A stretch of 64,000 bases of DNA from Cymodocea nodosa (GCA_036874045.1 JAZBRI010000011.1:8361501-8425500); one strand, 5' to 3'. Positions 1 through 13,276 are shown, counted from the first letter of the stretch. Numbers and translations: made by a program. The notes: a model not told the origin generated them from the sequence alone.

Positions 1-1211
1 TGAACATTTTATCTTTTGAATCTAGAATAGTTTATTTGTCTTTTTAAATTATTTCATCAAGATTTTAAGAGGACATTAATTCAGATGAACTAAGATTTGT
101 ATTTTAAATTATATTAATCTGTTTTTGACATTGTTAATGCTCCCCCTACAAATATACTTCAAATATATTCAATCAAAATACAAAATATATTTGTAGTGAC
201 AATAGATGTTAAGTATAACCATACTTTTACATTTTCTTTTCAGAGACTTACGTTATCCTGACATCATCAAAAATGATTTCCAGAATCAATTCCTACTATA
301 TATGAATCAAAACACAATTTTGAACTCAATTCGATTAATTCAAGGAGAATAAAAGAATGTATCTCAAATAAACGTTTTCAAAAGTACTAATGTTGATTCA
401 ATAAATCAGTAGTCATATTGGTATAAACTATATGCGATTCAAAGATATCTGTAATTAATGAAACAACTTTTTCTTTTCAAAACAGTAAACATTGATAATT
501 TTCTTTAAAAGTTAGTTTGAAAAGCTTGAATCATACAAGAGCTTTCTAATGTACCTATGTAATGAGCTTTTAGTCAACAATCCCAGATCTGATCAGGACC
601 TTAGGTTGCCAGATTTAAAGAATCCTTTTTCAGGACAACAATCCTTACATACCTATCTGCTCAAGTACAAAAGGCTCGTGATCAAACTGATCAATAAACT
701 CTCAAAGATTTTCACTTTGTAAGCACTTTTCATTTTAAGCACAGTATATATGTATTCCATTAATACAGATGCAATAAAACACAAATCTCATACAATTTTT
801 ACTTCTATGATTGTACTGAGAATATGAATCAGTTTCAATAAGCTTATACTTTTGAATTACAGTTTAAGATGAGTTACATATAACTTATTCTACAAGTTTA
901 ATCAATTAAGTCAAATTTATGCATGATCATATGCATTTTCCTTGATTCAAAGAAAACATTTAATCAAAATTTCAGAATGTCAGAAGTATTTAGTGTTTTT
1001 CATTTACACTCCCACTTCAAAATCGTAAAAACCATTAAAATTGATAATCTAATTAAAATCAATAAGATACTACTATGATTTTACAATAAATACATAGTAT
1101 CTTAAGCAACAGTTTAGATATTACTTTAGATATTTATAATAATTATATAATATCTATGAGGTGAACAACATCATCAATAATATTTATCTTTTTATGTGGA
1201 GTTTAAGCATT
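1..1211 (-). other. Post-pol untranslated region of Sirevirus A
   Basis: This AT-rich stretch has no credible coding sequence. It matches 20,941-22,147 of element B closely over its whole length, and its inner part matches 63,560-64,000 on the plus strand. A short polypyrimidine run near 140 reads on the minus strand as a polypurine tract. Repeated polypurine-like motifs between pol and the 3' LTR are known for Sireviruses. Confidence 0.7.
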
Positions 1212-4200
1212 TTACACATCACATAGCCTACAACTACCTAAATTTAATCTAATGTTGCAGAATGTATTTTCGTCTAGAGGTTTTGTAAATATATCAGCTA
1301 ATTGATTTTTACTAGACACAAATTCTAATTTAATTTTTTCTTTAATTACGTTATCTCTTAGAAAATGATGTCTAACCTCTATATGCTTTGCTCTAAAATG
1401 TAATACAGGATTTTTGGAAAGATTTATTGTAGAACTACTGTCACAATAAATCTCAATTGTATCATAAGATAATCCAAAATCTTCTAAAGTTTGCCTTATC
1501 CACAGAATCTGAGTGCAACACAGTGCAACAGCAACATATTCAGCTTCTGTAGTAGAAAGTGCTACACAGTTTTGCTTTTTACTAAACCATGACATCAAAT
1601 TATTTCCCAATAATTGACATGTGCCACTGGTACTCTTTCTATCAGATTTAGATCCTACATAATCAACATTAGTATATCCTATAAGATCTATTGAACTATC
1701 CTTAGAATAATACAGTCCAAAATTTTTAGTTCCTTGTATATATCTAAATATTCTTTTAACTGCAATTAAGTGTGATTCTTTAGGATTAGATTGAAATCTA
1801 GCACAAACACACAACAAACATAATATCAGGTCTACTAACAGTCAAATAAAGTAAAGAACCAATCATACTTCTGTATTTTCTTTGATCTATAGATTTTCCT
1901 ATGTCATCAGTATCTAACTTTAAAGTAGTACTCATAGGAGTTACTCGAATCCTTGTATCATTAAAATTAAATTTCTTAAGCATTTCATCTGCATATTTTT
2001 CCTGATTTAAAAATATACCTTTATCCATTTGCTTAATTTGAAGTCCTAGAAAATATGAAAGTTCTCCTATCATACTCATTTCAAACTGATTAGTCATCTC
2101 TTCAGAGAATATTTTTATCAGCTTATCAAAGGTTGCTCCAAAGATTATATCATCCACGTATATTTGAACAACAATCTGATCTTTACCATCTCTCTTAATA
2201 AATAGAGTATGATCTACTTTCCCATGATATAGCCTTTTTGTATTAAAAAAGTAGACAATCTTTCATACCATGATCTAGGTGCTTGCTTCAAACCTTATAA
2301 GGCTTTCTTCAATTTATACACAAAGTCAGGATTTTTAATATCTTCAAATCCAGGTGGTTGTTTTACATAGACTTCTTCATTAATTAAACCATTTAGAAAT
2401 GCACTCTTTACATCAATTTGATATAATTTAAAATCCATATAACAAGCATAGGCCAATAATATTCTAATACTTTCTAACCTAGCCATAGGAGCAAATGTTT
2501 CATCATAATCTAATCTTTCTTCCTGTGTATACCCTTGTGCTACTAATCTAGCTTTATTCCTTATAATTTGACCAGTTTTGTTAGTTTTGTTTCTAAAGAT
2601 CCACTTTGTATCTATTATGGACTGATTTTCTGGTGGAGAGACTAATTCCCATACATCATTTCTGATGAATTGATTTAGTTCTTCTTGCATTGCCGCTATC
2701 CAATTTTCATCAGATAATGCTTCTCATATATTCCTTGGTTCCACCATAGAAACAAACATACACATACTATTTAAATTTACTAAAGCTCTAGTTTTAACTC
2801 CCTCATTAATATTACCAATGACTTGAGTAATAGAATGTGATGAAGAATAACGCCAATTTCTCTGATTTTCCTCAATATTCTCATCAACATCTAAAAGTCC
2901 ATCACTTTCATCATTAGTTTGATCATTTAAGTTCATATTTTTTATTTTCTTAGATAAATCATCAATCTCTCTATTGATCTCTAACTCATTTGGAAAATTG
3001 ATCATATCATCATTATCAGCTTTAGATTGAGATTCTCTAAGAGAATTTTCATTGAAGCTTACATGGAGGGTTTCTTCAATAGTCCTAGAAGTCTTGTTAT
3101 ATACTCTATAGGCTTTACTTCTAGTAGAGTAACCTACAAAAATTCCTTCTTCCGATTTGGCTTGAAATTTATCCCTTTTATCCTTAGTATTAAGAATAAA
3201 ACACTTGCAGCCAAATGGTTTCATATAGGAAATTTTTGGAACCTTATTAAACATAATTTCAAAAGGAGTTTTATTAACATGAGGTCTTAAATGACTTCTG
3301 TTAATAACATAGCAAGCTGTATTTACTGCTTCAGCCCAAAGATTTTGAGGTAACTTATGTTCATTCAACATAGTTCTGGCCATTTCTTGAAGTGATCTAT
3401 TCTTTCTCTCAACAACACCATTTTGACATGGTGCTCTTGGAAAAGAAAATATGTGATCAATGTCATGCTCATTACAATAGTTATCCATTTGATCATTATC
3501 AAATTCAGTTCCATGATCACTCCTAAGTTTTTGAATAGAGACACTTTGCTCATTTTGAACAAAATTGCAAAACATTTTAAATTTTTCAAAAACTTCTTTC
3601 TTAGATGCTAGAAAATATACCCAAGTATATCTAGAGAAGTCATCTACTAAAACAAATACATACCGTTTACCACCAAGACTCATAATTCTTGTTGGTCTAA
3701 ATAGATCCATATGTATAAGTTCTAAGACTCTCTTGCTTGAAATATCACTTTTGGATTTAAAAGAGTTTTTGTGAAGTTTACCTAACTCACATGCATCACA
3801 CATAAAGTTCTTTGAGTATATAATCTTTGGTAAACCTCTCACTAAATGTTTTCTAGATAGTTTATGTAAGAGTCTCATATTTATATGCCCAATCCTTCTA
3901 TGCCATAGATATGCATCACTAGTTTCAGCTAGCAAACATGAATTTAAATCAACTGCACCAGAAGGTAAAGATAAAATACATACAGAACCTTTTCTTTTAG
4001 CAATAAACTTAATTTCATCTGTATTTTTATCAATTATTTTGCATACATTATCTTCAAACACTACATAATATCCATTTTCAGTTAGTTTTATGACACTCAG
4101 CAAATTAAATCCTAGGTTTTCTACATATAGTACATTCGAAATAACACAAGTAGGAGTTATTTGAACATTGCCCATACCTATGATTTTATCTTTGCTTTTG

Positions 4201-6586
4201 TTTCCAAATGTTACACTTCCTTTCATGGTATTTGTAAAATTTTGTAATAGACTTTTTTGTCCAGTCATGTGACTTGACGCTCCACTGTCCAAGATCCATT
4301 TTGATGTTGTTTCCTCCTACAACATAAATTAAGAAAAACTTTTTCTTGGTACCCAATGTTGTTGAGGACCATGTTCATTAAACGCATATTTCTTCTTTTT
4401 GTTTAAAAATAGTTTAACATTATCATTTATATTCTTATTAGTTGTAAGTACTATTGATTTATCATTAGCTTCATACTCACATATAGCATTATTGCTTTTG
4501 CAATCATTCTTTTTGTTTTCAGATGTAGTATAATCAAGACCAAACATATTTTTATCAGATGTTAATTTCTTTTGGTCATGCTTATACATTTCTGTAAGTT
4601 CATACCAAGATTTTGTACTTGTATTAACACTTTCCGTACATACAAAATCTTTTTCTACACAAGAATTTTTTGTTTTATCACATGCAGAATGAGTAATTGG
4701 TCTAATACCAGTGTATTGAATTACATGCTCAGGTTTCTAAATTTTCAGTTTACTACAATTGTTTGAAATTTTAGAAACATTAGAAACTGAATTTCCAGAA
4801 CAAGAAACAAGATTTTTAGAAACATTTATAGTCATGTTAGAAGTACAATTTGACAAATCACATTGATTTATATTATTATTGCATGATTCATCCCTTGAAG
4901 TATCTACTTCTACATATTTATTACCTTGTTTCATAATAAAAGGAATTTAGTCTTAGATTTACTTGAACTACAACTAATAAATCCTTTATTGGCTTGAGAT
5001 TCAAGATATTCAGGATAATCAAATCCTAAGCCAAATTTATAAGACACCATAGGGGTACTAGTTAGTTTGTCTAACTTAGTTTGACTTAAATTCCATTTCT
5101 CAAAGGTAGAATTTAAATCTTGCTCTCTCAGTTTTAATTTATCTATCTCTAATTCAAGTTCTTTTATATTGTTTCTCAACATTTCATTTTCAGATTCTAT
5201 CTTTAATTTTTCAGCATTTATATTCTGTATTTGTTCATGCAAGATACATTCATTAAATCTAAATTTTTGCAAATCTCTAGCATGATTTTCATTATCACAT
5301 TTAAACTTTTCTAAAGTAGTACACAGGAAACAATTTTCTTCTTCCACAATGGATGAAGATTTTCTAATATTCTTATTTTCTAGTTTACATACTTTAAGTT
5401 TTTGTAATAATGCATGATAAGCACATAATAATTCATCAAAGTTGAAATCTGAATGATTTTCAGGATCAGATATTACCTCTGGCTCATCTGCCATGAAGCA
5501 CACATGAGCAACGTCTTCTAACTCTTGTTCTCTTTCTGAATGTGAAGATTTTGATGCTGATTCCTTAGATTCAGACTCTTCAAACGTGTCATCCCAAGTC
5601 ACCTTCAAAGCGTTTTTCTTGTAAAACTTTTTCTGAGTATTCTGAGCCGTCTTCTTCTGATTTGTCCTACTTTGCTTTTCATTTTTCCTCATAAGACAAT
5701 CTGGAGAAAGATGTCCAGGTTTCTTACAGTTGTAACATACATACTTTCTGGATGAAGAATTCTTGTCATTCAATGATTTTGACGTTGAGGGTTTATCATT
5801 TTTGTTCTTTTGCTATTTCCTAGCTTTCCATGCTTTCTTGAATTTCCTAGTCAGCAAAATCAAATCCTCGTCAGAATCAGTAGATATATCAGAATCTGAA
5901 TTAATTTTGAAGGCTATTTCTTTCTTCATTTTTAGTTTGTTGTGACTCAATGATTCATTTAATTGAACTTCATAAGCTGTTAAATTTCCTATAAGTTCAT
6001 TCATAGAATAAACATTTAAATCTCATGATTCCTCAATTGATGTTACTTTCTGAGACCATTTGGAACTTAGGGATCTGAGAATTTTCCTCACCAAATCTTT
6101 CTGTTCAAAATTCTTTCCTAAACATTTTAAAGAGTTTATGATATCAAGAAATCTGGAAAACATCTCAGAAATATTTTTGTCTTCATGCATCTTAAAGAGT
6201 TCATACTTATGAATCAACATGTTTATTTTTGTCTCTTTAACTTGAGAAATACCTTCATGTGAAACTTCTAATGCATGCCACACCTCATAAGCAGATTTAT
6301 ATGCCGACACTTTACTAAACTGTTCATAACTCAATACACAGAATAAAATATTTAAGCCCTTAGCATTCAGAGTTTCATTTTCTTTTTCAGTAATTGTCCA
6401 AGTATTATAAGGGGTAGTTAACGGAGTGTATGGTTTAGAAATCATGAACCACAACTTATGATCTATACTTTGAAGAAAAACAGTCATCCTATATTTCCAA
6501 TATTCAAAATGCATTACATCAAATAAAGGAGGACGATTAAGATTTTGGCCTTCATATAAAGAAAAATTACCATTTCCAGTAGCCAT
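1212..6586 (-). pseudogene. gag-pol of Sirevirus A (decayed)
   Basis: This encodes the capsid and replication enzymes of element A. The start is the ATG at 6586, followed by a copia-type Gag. A CX2CX4HX4C zinc knuckle (CYNCKKPGHLSPDC) lies near 5737-5696. The DSGASSHM aspartic-protease motif is just inside 4289. The integrase has the H-H/C-C zinc-binding region and D-D-E residues (IHMDL, RSDHGTEF, NGVVERKN). The RT core YVDD lies near 2149-2160, and the RNase H segment ends at the TAA at 1212. Breaks include a TGA near 6022 (probably from CGA), a TAG near 5814 (probably from CAG), and stops or shifts near 4931, 4737, 4300, 2290 and 1800. Domain order is clear; an intact polyprotein is absent. 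Confidence 0.9.
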
Positions 6587-6772
6587 TTTACTTTAGATTT
6601 TTCAAACTATTTGATTTTAAACAGTCTAAAAACATTAAAACAACTTGAGCCTTAAATCAATAGAGTTAAACGTATGCTCAGATATTAATTTCTGTTTAAA
6701 AACAAGGAAGGTAGAATAAGCAATGATATTAAATAAGTTGGTATCGATTTTATATCAAAGATTATTAACAAA

Positions 6773-6784
6773 GCTCTGATACCA
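6773..6784 (-). other. Primer-binding site of Sirevirus A (tRNA-iMet)
   Basis: On the minus strand this reads TGGTATCAGAGC, complementary to the 3' end of plant initiator methionine tRNA. It lies two bases inside the 5' LTR. Confidence 0.9.
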
Positions 6785-6786
6785 CT

Positions 6787-8431
6787 TGTAGGATCGTATG
6801 GCTACACAAGAGGGGGGTGAATTGTGTATCTTTAATATTTTCTGAAATATAATTGAAACTTTAAAATTCAAAAACAAGTCGAGACATTGTTTTCATAAAA
6901 TCATTTTTATTCAAGGTTTCAATTACAATATACAATTCAATTCTCCTTAGAAATTGTAGATGCAATTATATTTCGATACCATGTATCATCTAAACAATTT
7001 CATAACTACAAACAGAGAAAACTAATTTGCGGAATTTAAAACTTTTCTCCCTATTTGAGATCTTTCTTCTTCTTCTTTTTCTTCTTCAGCAATTCTTCAG
7101 TGATGAATATCTTGTCTTTTCATGCTTCACCGAATTTGCTTTCTTCTGATACTTCAAATCTTCAGTGACGAAAATCTTACCTTTTTATGCTTCACTGAAC
7201 TTTCTTCCACTTGAGAGATTTTCCCCGAGAAGGTGTTTTCGATCCCTGAAAAGGATTTTTCTTTTGGTGTGCAAGGATGGTTTGATCCTTGAAAAGATTT
7301 TTCGTTTTGTGTGCAAGGATAAATTGATCAACGAGAATTCTATGCCTTTTATACTGTATCTTCATTTCATGCATATCATTCACGTTTAACCACCACCAGT
7401 TTTCCACTTCTCCACGTCTTTTCTTTTTCCTTCATCGAAACACACACATTCTAACCCACGTTTATATTTCGAATTTTCTTTAATCATTAGTCCTAGATCT
7501 CTGAAAAATTTCCTGCAAAATAAACTTTCTCGTCCAAAAGTTTTTCATCAGTGTAATAAGAAGTCGTTACTTTAATGTTAATTAAACGAGTAACACAAGT
7601 ATATATATAACTTAACGTTTCTAACTTAACGAGTTTCTCATGTGCCATTTCACGTGACAAGTACTGTAGCTAACTCAACGAACTATGTCTGTGGTGTTAT
7701 GATAACTCAACGAACCATCTCCATTGTGTTATGATAACTCAACGAACCATCTCCATTGTGTTATGATAACTCAACGAACCATCTTCGTTGTGTTATGATA
7801 ACTCAACGAACCAGTAATACACAAATGTTTTTATAATAAGAATTTTACCACGTACAAAAATAACAACTTAAGTTTATAACGCTAACCTAACGCGTTGCCT
7901 TAATGTTCAATATAGCAACTCAACACATTTAGTTATGTTAACTTAACGAGTTAAACATGTGCACCTCACGTGATACAATACAACATTCGTAACTTATAAT
8001 TTCACCACGTGTATAACACTAACTTAACGAGTTCGTCTCTTCTTTTACTCACTAACTCAACGAGTTATCACGTGACCTATTTTAACCTTTAAGCCTCTAA
8101 CTTAACGAGTTCTCACGTGACCTCTATACAAACAAAACTCTAACTTAACGAGTTGTCTAAACGTGCACTGTTCATGATACAGAAGATATAACATTAAAAC
8201 ATATCATGCTTTTTAATAAAAACACACGTTAACTTAACGTTTAGCTAAATGAGAAATTAATGCAACGAAATGACTAGTTATTAACTTCAGATCCAATACA
8301 GACAAGTATTTATATTAGTAAGCTTTTTCTGTATTAATTGATGATTTTAATTTCTTTTCACAAGCAATAGTAATTGAGCAAATATGATTATTTTCATTCA
8401 ACACACATCATCAAAAGAAAAATACTCAACA
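6787..8431 (-). repeat. 5' LTR of Sirevirus A (1,645 bp)
   Basis: The LTR runs between TGTAGGATCG on the left and ...ACTCAACA on the right (TG...CA ends on either strand). It aligns along its length with the LTRs of element B. It holds a CTT-rich tract near 7,068-7,090, two copies of a 64-bp unit that is expanded in element C, and many copies of a TAACTTAACGAGTT or AACTCAACGAACC motif. The outer flank begins at 8432. The partner LTR is outside the window, so a target duplication cannot be checked. Confidence 0.85.
7704..7831 (+). repeat. 32-bp tandem repeat inside LTR A
   Basis: Four consecutive copies begin with AACTCAACGAACC at 7704, 7736, 7768 and 7800, a 32-bp period, and differ at a few positions. 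The LTRs of element B carry about two copies at the matching place, so copy number changed after the elements diverged. Confidence 0.85.
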
Positions 8432-8918
8432 ATTACACATAATAGTATATATAAAAGTAACAGACAACAGAATAAGCTAGCTTTTGCTCATACAAATCTA
8501 TACACCAAACTCAAATGAAGAAGGCTTCGAGATCAAATCATTATCAACATATACAGACTCAAATTTAGAAGCTCTCCACGCACTCAACTCTGATACATTC
8601 ATGCAAGTGTTTACTAAAATACACGAATTAAAAACTTCAATGAAAGGTTGATTGGAGCTACGACTTGAAAGCTTAATCAGATTGGTTGGTTCTTGCTTTG
8701 ACCTGAAAGCAAGTGATTGTAAGTCTGTGAAAGATTAGTGAAGCCCAAGTATTCCTTGGGAGTGGTCTAGCCATTAGCGGTGAACCACCTAAAAATCTTG
8801 TATGCATTTTTTTTATTGTGTGCCTGCTATTTTACATTGCCAATTATTCTTCAAATTTCTAAGAAACAAATATTATTACCATTCACCCTCCTTCTAGTAA
8901 GCCATCAAGTCCTAATAG
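8432..8918 (+). repeat. Fragment of another LTR
   Basis: The end of this stretch (ACCATTCACCCTCCTTCTAG followed by a short AT-rich tail) looks like the 3' end of a copia LTR. The phrase about shifting light between a 'TTGGGAGTGG' block and a 'GTGAACCACC' block also resembles the fragment at 38,010-38,430. No pol sequence accompanies it. Family and exact borders are uncertain. Confidence 0.45.
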
Positions 8919-9229
8919 TTTCAACACGTGTACTCCTAGAAATAATAAAATATTTTTCTATCATTAAAAACATAATTGTCAAATACATGCAATATAACTC
9001 TCCGAAATAATAGAAAATTTGGATACTTAGGAATTTCAAAACCTGTAATTTACTGATAGTTCAAAATTATACTTAATTAATGTTAATTTCCTAAAATTAT
9101 GCAGATTCCTTCATTAAAGCATATAATAGTGCTATTATAACATAATGGCTTAATTCTCGTAAGATAAGCTAAATATTATGCAATTAACCATCATTTAACC
9201 CTTAATATTATACACTTTTCCATTCTAAA
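8919..9229 (-). repeat. Family X LTR fragment
   Basis: This is about 310 bp of the start of the X LTR on the minus strand (TATTTAGAATGG..., with TG mutated to TA). It aligns with the starts of the X copies at 13,277, 59,840 and 61,846. It is cut at its left side by the neighbouring LTR fragment. Confidence 0.75.
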
Positions 9230-11130
9230 TAAATAGAGATTAAAATACATAGACAATTTATAGTGGTTCCCCTCAACCAAGGTACGTTCACTCCTTGAGT
9301 CCCTACTCAAGAATTCACTATCCTTAGGAGTTTTTGGTTTACTCAAAGCCTGGTGTACTGTAGTTTTACTCAAAACAAAATCAACTTGACAAGGCATCAA
9401 TCCTTCATCAAGTTCTCCCTCTAACTGTACAAACTCTTGTATAGTTACTGTACTAATACCAATTGTCGTATAGTTATCTACACAACTTTATGTGCTCCCG
9501 TAAAGTTCCCCGAAACTCTTCTAAAAAAACACCTTCTAGAGTTTCTTCCACAACACCCCTTGTAGATAGGTTCTCTTTTTCAATTAATGGTGTAATGCAA
9601 AGAGGAATTAATCATGAAAGCATAAACATAATAAAACTTTTCTCTTGAAGATATGGCAACACTTAAATCTTCAAGTAATAGCTTTGTTGTCACGGAGTTC
9701 CTTTAGATGACTTTTAGCTCTCGTTCTCTAAGTATATTCAAGTCTTCTAACAATTTTCTCTCTAGAGTTTTCACCGAAAGAGAACTCACTTCTAAGCTTT
9801 GATTTTACTCAATTTATATTACATTGAGAAAATCTAACTATTTACACAGAATCCTACAACATGTTCTTTCTCTTTCAGATTTCTTGCAACCACTCACTAC
9901 ATGATCATCAAGAAATAACTAGTTCATGGAGTTAGCTAAACTCAACAGACTTACTCTGTAGACTTAATTGTAACTCAACGAACCTACCTCATGGACTTAA
10001 CTATAACTCAACAGACCTACCTCATGGAGTTAATTGTAACTCAATGGACCCATTTAGTTTAAGATCTTTTTCGAACCACGATATTTAATCTTGACTTTGT
10101 CAAATCGATCTCTAATTGTCATTTGTAAATACTTGATCAAGTCTTTTAGGAATATGGTGAAACATGTGTGAGTACATGTGTGCCACGTGTCATTTGAAAA
10201 ATAAATAATCTTGCAACAAAACTTTGATTAAATATGAAAAATATAACATTTAAATAAAATCATCAAAGTGCTAACATTACAACCCTTCATAAAGTTATGC
10301 TTATAACTTTACGAACTTATGCATAGTAGAATATTACGAACATCTATAAACTTATCCCCTTAACCTTACAAACTCTTACAAGCTGACACATGTAAATAAA
10401 GTATAATTCTTTATCTTTTATAAACTATCTATACTAGACTTATAACTTTATGAACCCCTTAAGAAATAACCTTACAAAGGTCTGTCAAGCTATCCTTATA
10501 ACTTTACGGATTCTATATATCATAAGTTTACGAAGATTCATAACATTAAAGTCATAACTATACGATGTTAAGATTTATTGCTTATAAAAGTAATTTCATA
10601 ACTTTACAACCATCCATAAATTTATCATTGTAACTTTACAAGTTTCCATAAAATTATATACTTAGATAAATTTTAGAGTTTTAAACTAAAGTTATAAATC
10701 AGATAAATTTAAGATTGTACTTAAACTTATGAACTTGATACTATTTATAAAATTTATCATTTTGCATACTTAAGTGAAAATCATTTTGTCACTCATCAAA
10801 ATATAAACATATTAATGGATAAGAGCATTATCCCTAACATAGAACTTCTTCAATAAGAGAAAGAAATAAGTGTTCAATCATTTGAGACTAAACAATTCTA
10901 TTATTCATTAACTGTTTTACATTCTTTAAAAGATTTTTATACAAATAGTTTTTAAATTCTTTACAAACTATAACTAGTTCAAAAAGAAGAAATAAAGTTT
11001 AATTCACCTCCCCTCTTGAGACTCCAACAAATATCAATACTCCACTTAACACCTTGTCGTGCACATGCAACAACTGTGTCAAACTACTTAATCAACAACT
11101 CAACAACAAGAGCCTTGTAGAGTGTCATTT
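9230..11130. repeat. Unclassified LTR/TE debris
   Basis: No gene is visible. The stretch is AT-rich. It contains AACTCAACGAACC-like motifs at about 9,930-10,050 and many degenerate TAACTTTACGAAC motifs between 10,300 and 10,660. Near 11,000 there is an LTR-like end (TTCACCTCCCCTCTTGAG). It is probably one or more old LTRs, but no coding domain confirms this. Confidence 0.45.
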
Positions 11131-11135
11131 GAACA
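11131..11135 (+). other. Left target-site duplication of element D
   Basis: GAACA directly precedes the 5' LTR and recurs at 31260-31264 directly after the 3' LTR. This fixes the borders of the composite element. Confidence 0.85.
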
Positions 11136-11447
11136 TGTTATTATGTGTCTTGAATTAGTTTGTTACACGTAGGGGTATTTTTGTCCTTGGCCACTTGGGG
11201 TGCACAAATGTTATAAATAGGCCCCCAACATGTGCTTTAGAATGATGATGAATCTTGTATCCCTTTGTGATCACCTAGAGAAGAATCAATCAGCTAAGCT
11301 CCATTCGTGGACGTACCCAATTTGGGGAACCACGTTAAAATCTTAGTGTTTGTTGTTCTTGTTTCACACGTTTACCTCTCTTTGTCTTCTTCTTTCTTCT
11401 CCACATGTCCAAACTTCTCCCTTTCCGCATTCTCTCTTCGCATAACA
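11136..11447 (+). repeat. 5' LTR of element D
   Basis: It begins TGTTATTATG and ends CATAACA, with a likely TATA box (TTATAAATAGG) near 11,210. It aligns without length change with 30948-31259. Confidence 0.9.
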
Positions 11448-11449
11448 AG

Positions 11450-11461
11450 TGGTATCAAAGC
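11450..11461 (+). other. Primer-binding site of element D
   Basis: TGGTATCAAAGC lies two bases after the LTR. It fits initiator Met tRNA with one mismatch to the common TGGTATCAGAGC form. Confidence 0.85.
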
Positions 11462-11529
11462 GAAGCTTGAAGAGTTGGTCATGGATTAGCCTTGGAAAGA
11501 AGAAAAGAAAGATCTTAGCCAACACACGT

Positions 11530-12060
11530 AGTCGATGCCCAAGACTAGTGATGCCAACACCTGACGCTCGTGCAATCGTCTGCGTTCAACACCCACGCGA
11601 TCACTTGCGTTCTCGCCAACGCACTCGCCTACGCGATCGCCCGCGTTCTCGCCTACACGATCGTTTGCATCTTCGCTTGCGCCAACCCCCATGCGCGACC
11701 GCTCCTGTCCTCGCCCAACACCAACACCCATACGCATTCGCCCGCATCTTCACCTGCGCCAGTGCCAGTGCGCGACCACTTGCATCCTCACCTAACACCA
11801 ACGCTCGCACACATTCGCCTACGTCTTCGCCTATGCCAACGCCCGTGCATGATCGCTCGCGTCTTCACTCAACGCCAGTGCCCACATGCATTCGCCCACG
11901 TCTTCGCCCACGCCACCATTCGTGTGCGATTGCCCGCGTTCTTGTCCGACACCATCGCTCACGTTCTTCGCCCGACGCCAGCGCTCACGCAACATTCGCT
12001 CGTGACTTCAATTCGCAACAAGCATCCGTGATTGGAGTTCTTTTGTCCGACGCCTACGAT
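11530..12060 (+). repeat. GC-rich degenerate repeat leader of element D
   Basis: About 500 bp of imperfectly repeated, CpG-rich sequence (variants of CGCTCGCGTCTTCGCC) separates the primer-binding site from gag. Base composition differs sharply from the AT-rich surroundings. Several frames on both strands stay open here, giving proteins rich in Arg, His, Pro and Ser or Ala. That is expected of repetitive GC-rich DNA and I do not call them genes. Confidence 0.7.
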
Positions 12061-12453
12061 CTTGAATCATGACAACGTGCACTTGGTCATCTATTGTTTC
12101 CACGTTGGTGAAACTAGTAAGAATTTCTATCATAACTTTTGAAGTTTGTTGTTGTGATTCTGCGGAATTCTTTTTCGGCTTTTTTGAATAGACCAAGTGT
12201 GGCCAGTTCTTTGGAATTCTTTTGAAGTTCTTTGGGAATTCTTTTTGTTTCTTGAGGTAATATGTGTGATCTTGGCTCATCTTTATTTTCTTGGGATTCT
12301 TCGCGAGTGATTTTTGAATTCGATAACTGCATTTGTTGGTTGGGATATTTTGAATGAAAGATTCGTCTGCAGTGTTGGGATAGCAAATTTTGTGCTTGTT
12401 TGTTGTCCGAGTTCTTTGGTATTTGCTTGCTGTGTTTGTATTGTTCTATTGTC

Positions 12454-13276
12454 ATGACATCTTTGGCCTTGAAAGTTGAGAAGTTCAATGACAAGAACAA
12501 CTTTAGTTTGTGGTAGATTAAGATGAAAGCACTTTTGAAATAGCAGGGTATTTGGGCTCCCTTAAATGTGGAGACAACCCTAGATAAGAAGTCTGCCGAA
12601 TTTAAATAGCAAGAGGAGAAGGCGCATTCGACTATTTTGCTATGTTTATCAGATGAGATAATCATTGAGGTAACAGATGAAAATACAGCTTTGGGTCTTT
12701 GGAATAAGTTAGAATCTCTGTATATGACTAAGTCTCTTACGAATAAGTTGCTGTTGAAGCAAAGGCTGTTCTCTCTCAGAATGAAGGAAGGTACACCATT
12801 GAAGCAACATTTGGATCAGCTCAACACCATTCTCATAGAGCTAAGGAACATTGGTGTTATAGTGGAAGATGAGGATGCTGCTCTCATCTTATTGGTATCT
12901 CTCCCTCTCTCCTTTGAGAACTTTGTGCAATCTTTTGTGGTTGGCAAAGACACTATTACCTTGGAGGAGGTAAGATAAGTCTTCATTCTAGAGAATTGAG
13001 ACATTTGGCTACTCATGGTAGCAATGATGCTAGCGGATCAGGTTTGATAGTGCATCATTCAGAGTCTAGAGGACAATAGAGTAGAGGAGACAATAGGCAC
13101 AGAGGCAAAAGTAAGTCCAGAGGTAGAAATTCCAAGGACACTTGCAATTATTGCAAGGAAAAGGGGCATTGGAAGGTGAATTGTCCTAAATTGAAGACTA
13201 AGGGAAATGCAACAATCGCTGAAAATGGAGACTCAGGGTCTGACTGTGATTTCTCCCTTACTATTTGCTGTAGTGC
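12454..13276 (+). pseudogene. gag of element D (broken)
   Basis: This is the copia Gag of element D, starting at the ATG at 12454. A recognisable UBN2-type Gag core follows (DEIIIEV, LWNKLESLY, LKQRLFSLRM). A zinc knuckle CNYCKEKGHWKVNC is encoded near 13,144-13,185. In-frame TAG stops occur at 12514, 12541 and 12607, each where a Gln codon (CAG or CAA) is expected. A further stop and frame change lie near 12,976 and a TAG near 13,078. The gene is then interrupted at 13276 by the X solo LTR. It cannot be translated as a unit. Confidence 0.85.

Larger units (their letters stand above)
1..8431 (-). mobile_element. Sirevirus (Ty1/copia) element A, 3' end outside window
   Basis: This is a minus-strand LTR retrotransposon. 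From right to left it shows a 5' LTR (8431-6787), a primer-binding site for initiator Met tRNA (6784-6773), gag with a zinc knuckle, protease, integrase, reverse transcriptase and RNase H, then about 1.2 kb of post-pol sequence that leaves the window at position 1. The copia order (integrase before RT), the long 3' region and the CACCCCCCTCTTGTG-type LTR end are typical of the SIRE/Sirevirus lineage. Position 1 corresponds to about 20,941 in element B, so an ORF3 region would be expected to the left. The coding region has several stops and frame breaks, so this copy is unlikely to be autonomous. Confidence 0.9.

Noticed and set aside
3027..3774. Plus-strand frames inside Sirevirus A integrase (also in B and C)
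   Set aside because: They are complementary shadows of the integrase coding sequence and recur wherever that sequence does.
11449..12072. Arg/His/Pro-rich frames of up to 207 codons on both strands
   Set aside because: They fall in the GC-rich degenerate repeat of the element D leader, where stops are rare in every frame. No domain and no start context support a gene.
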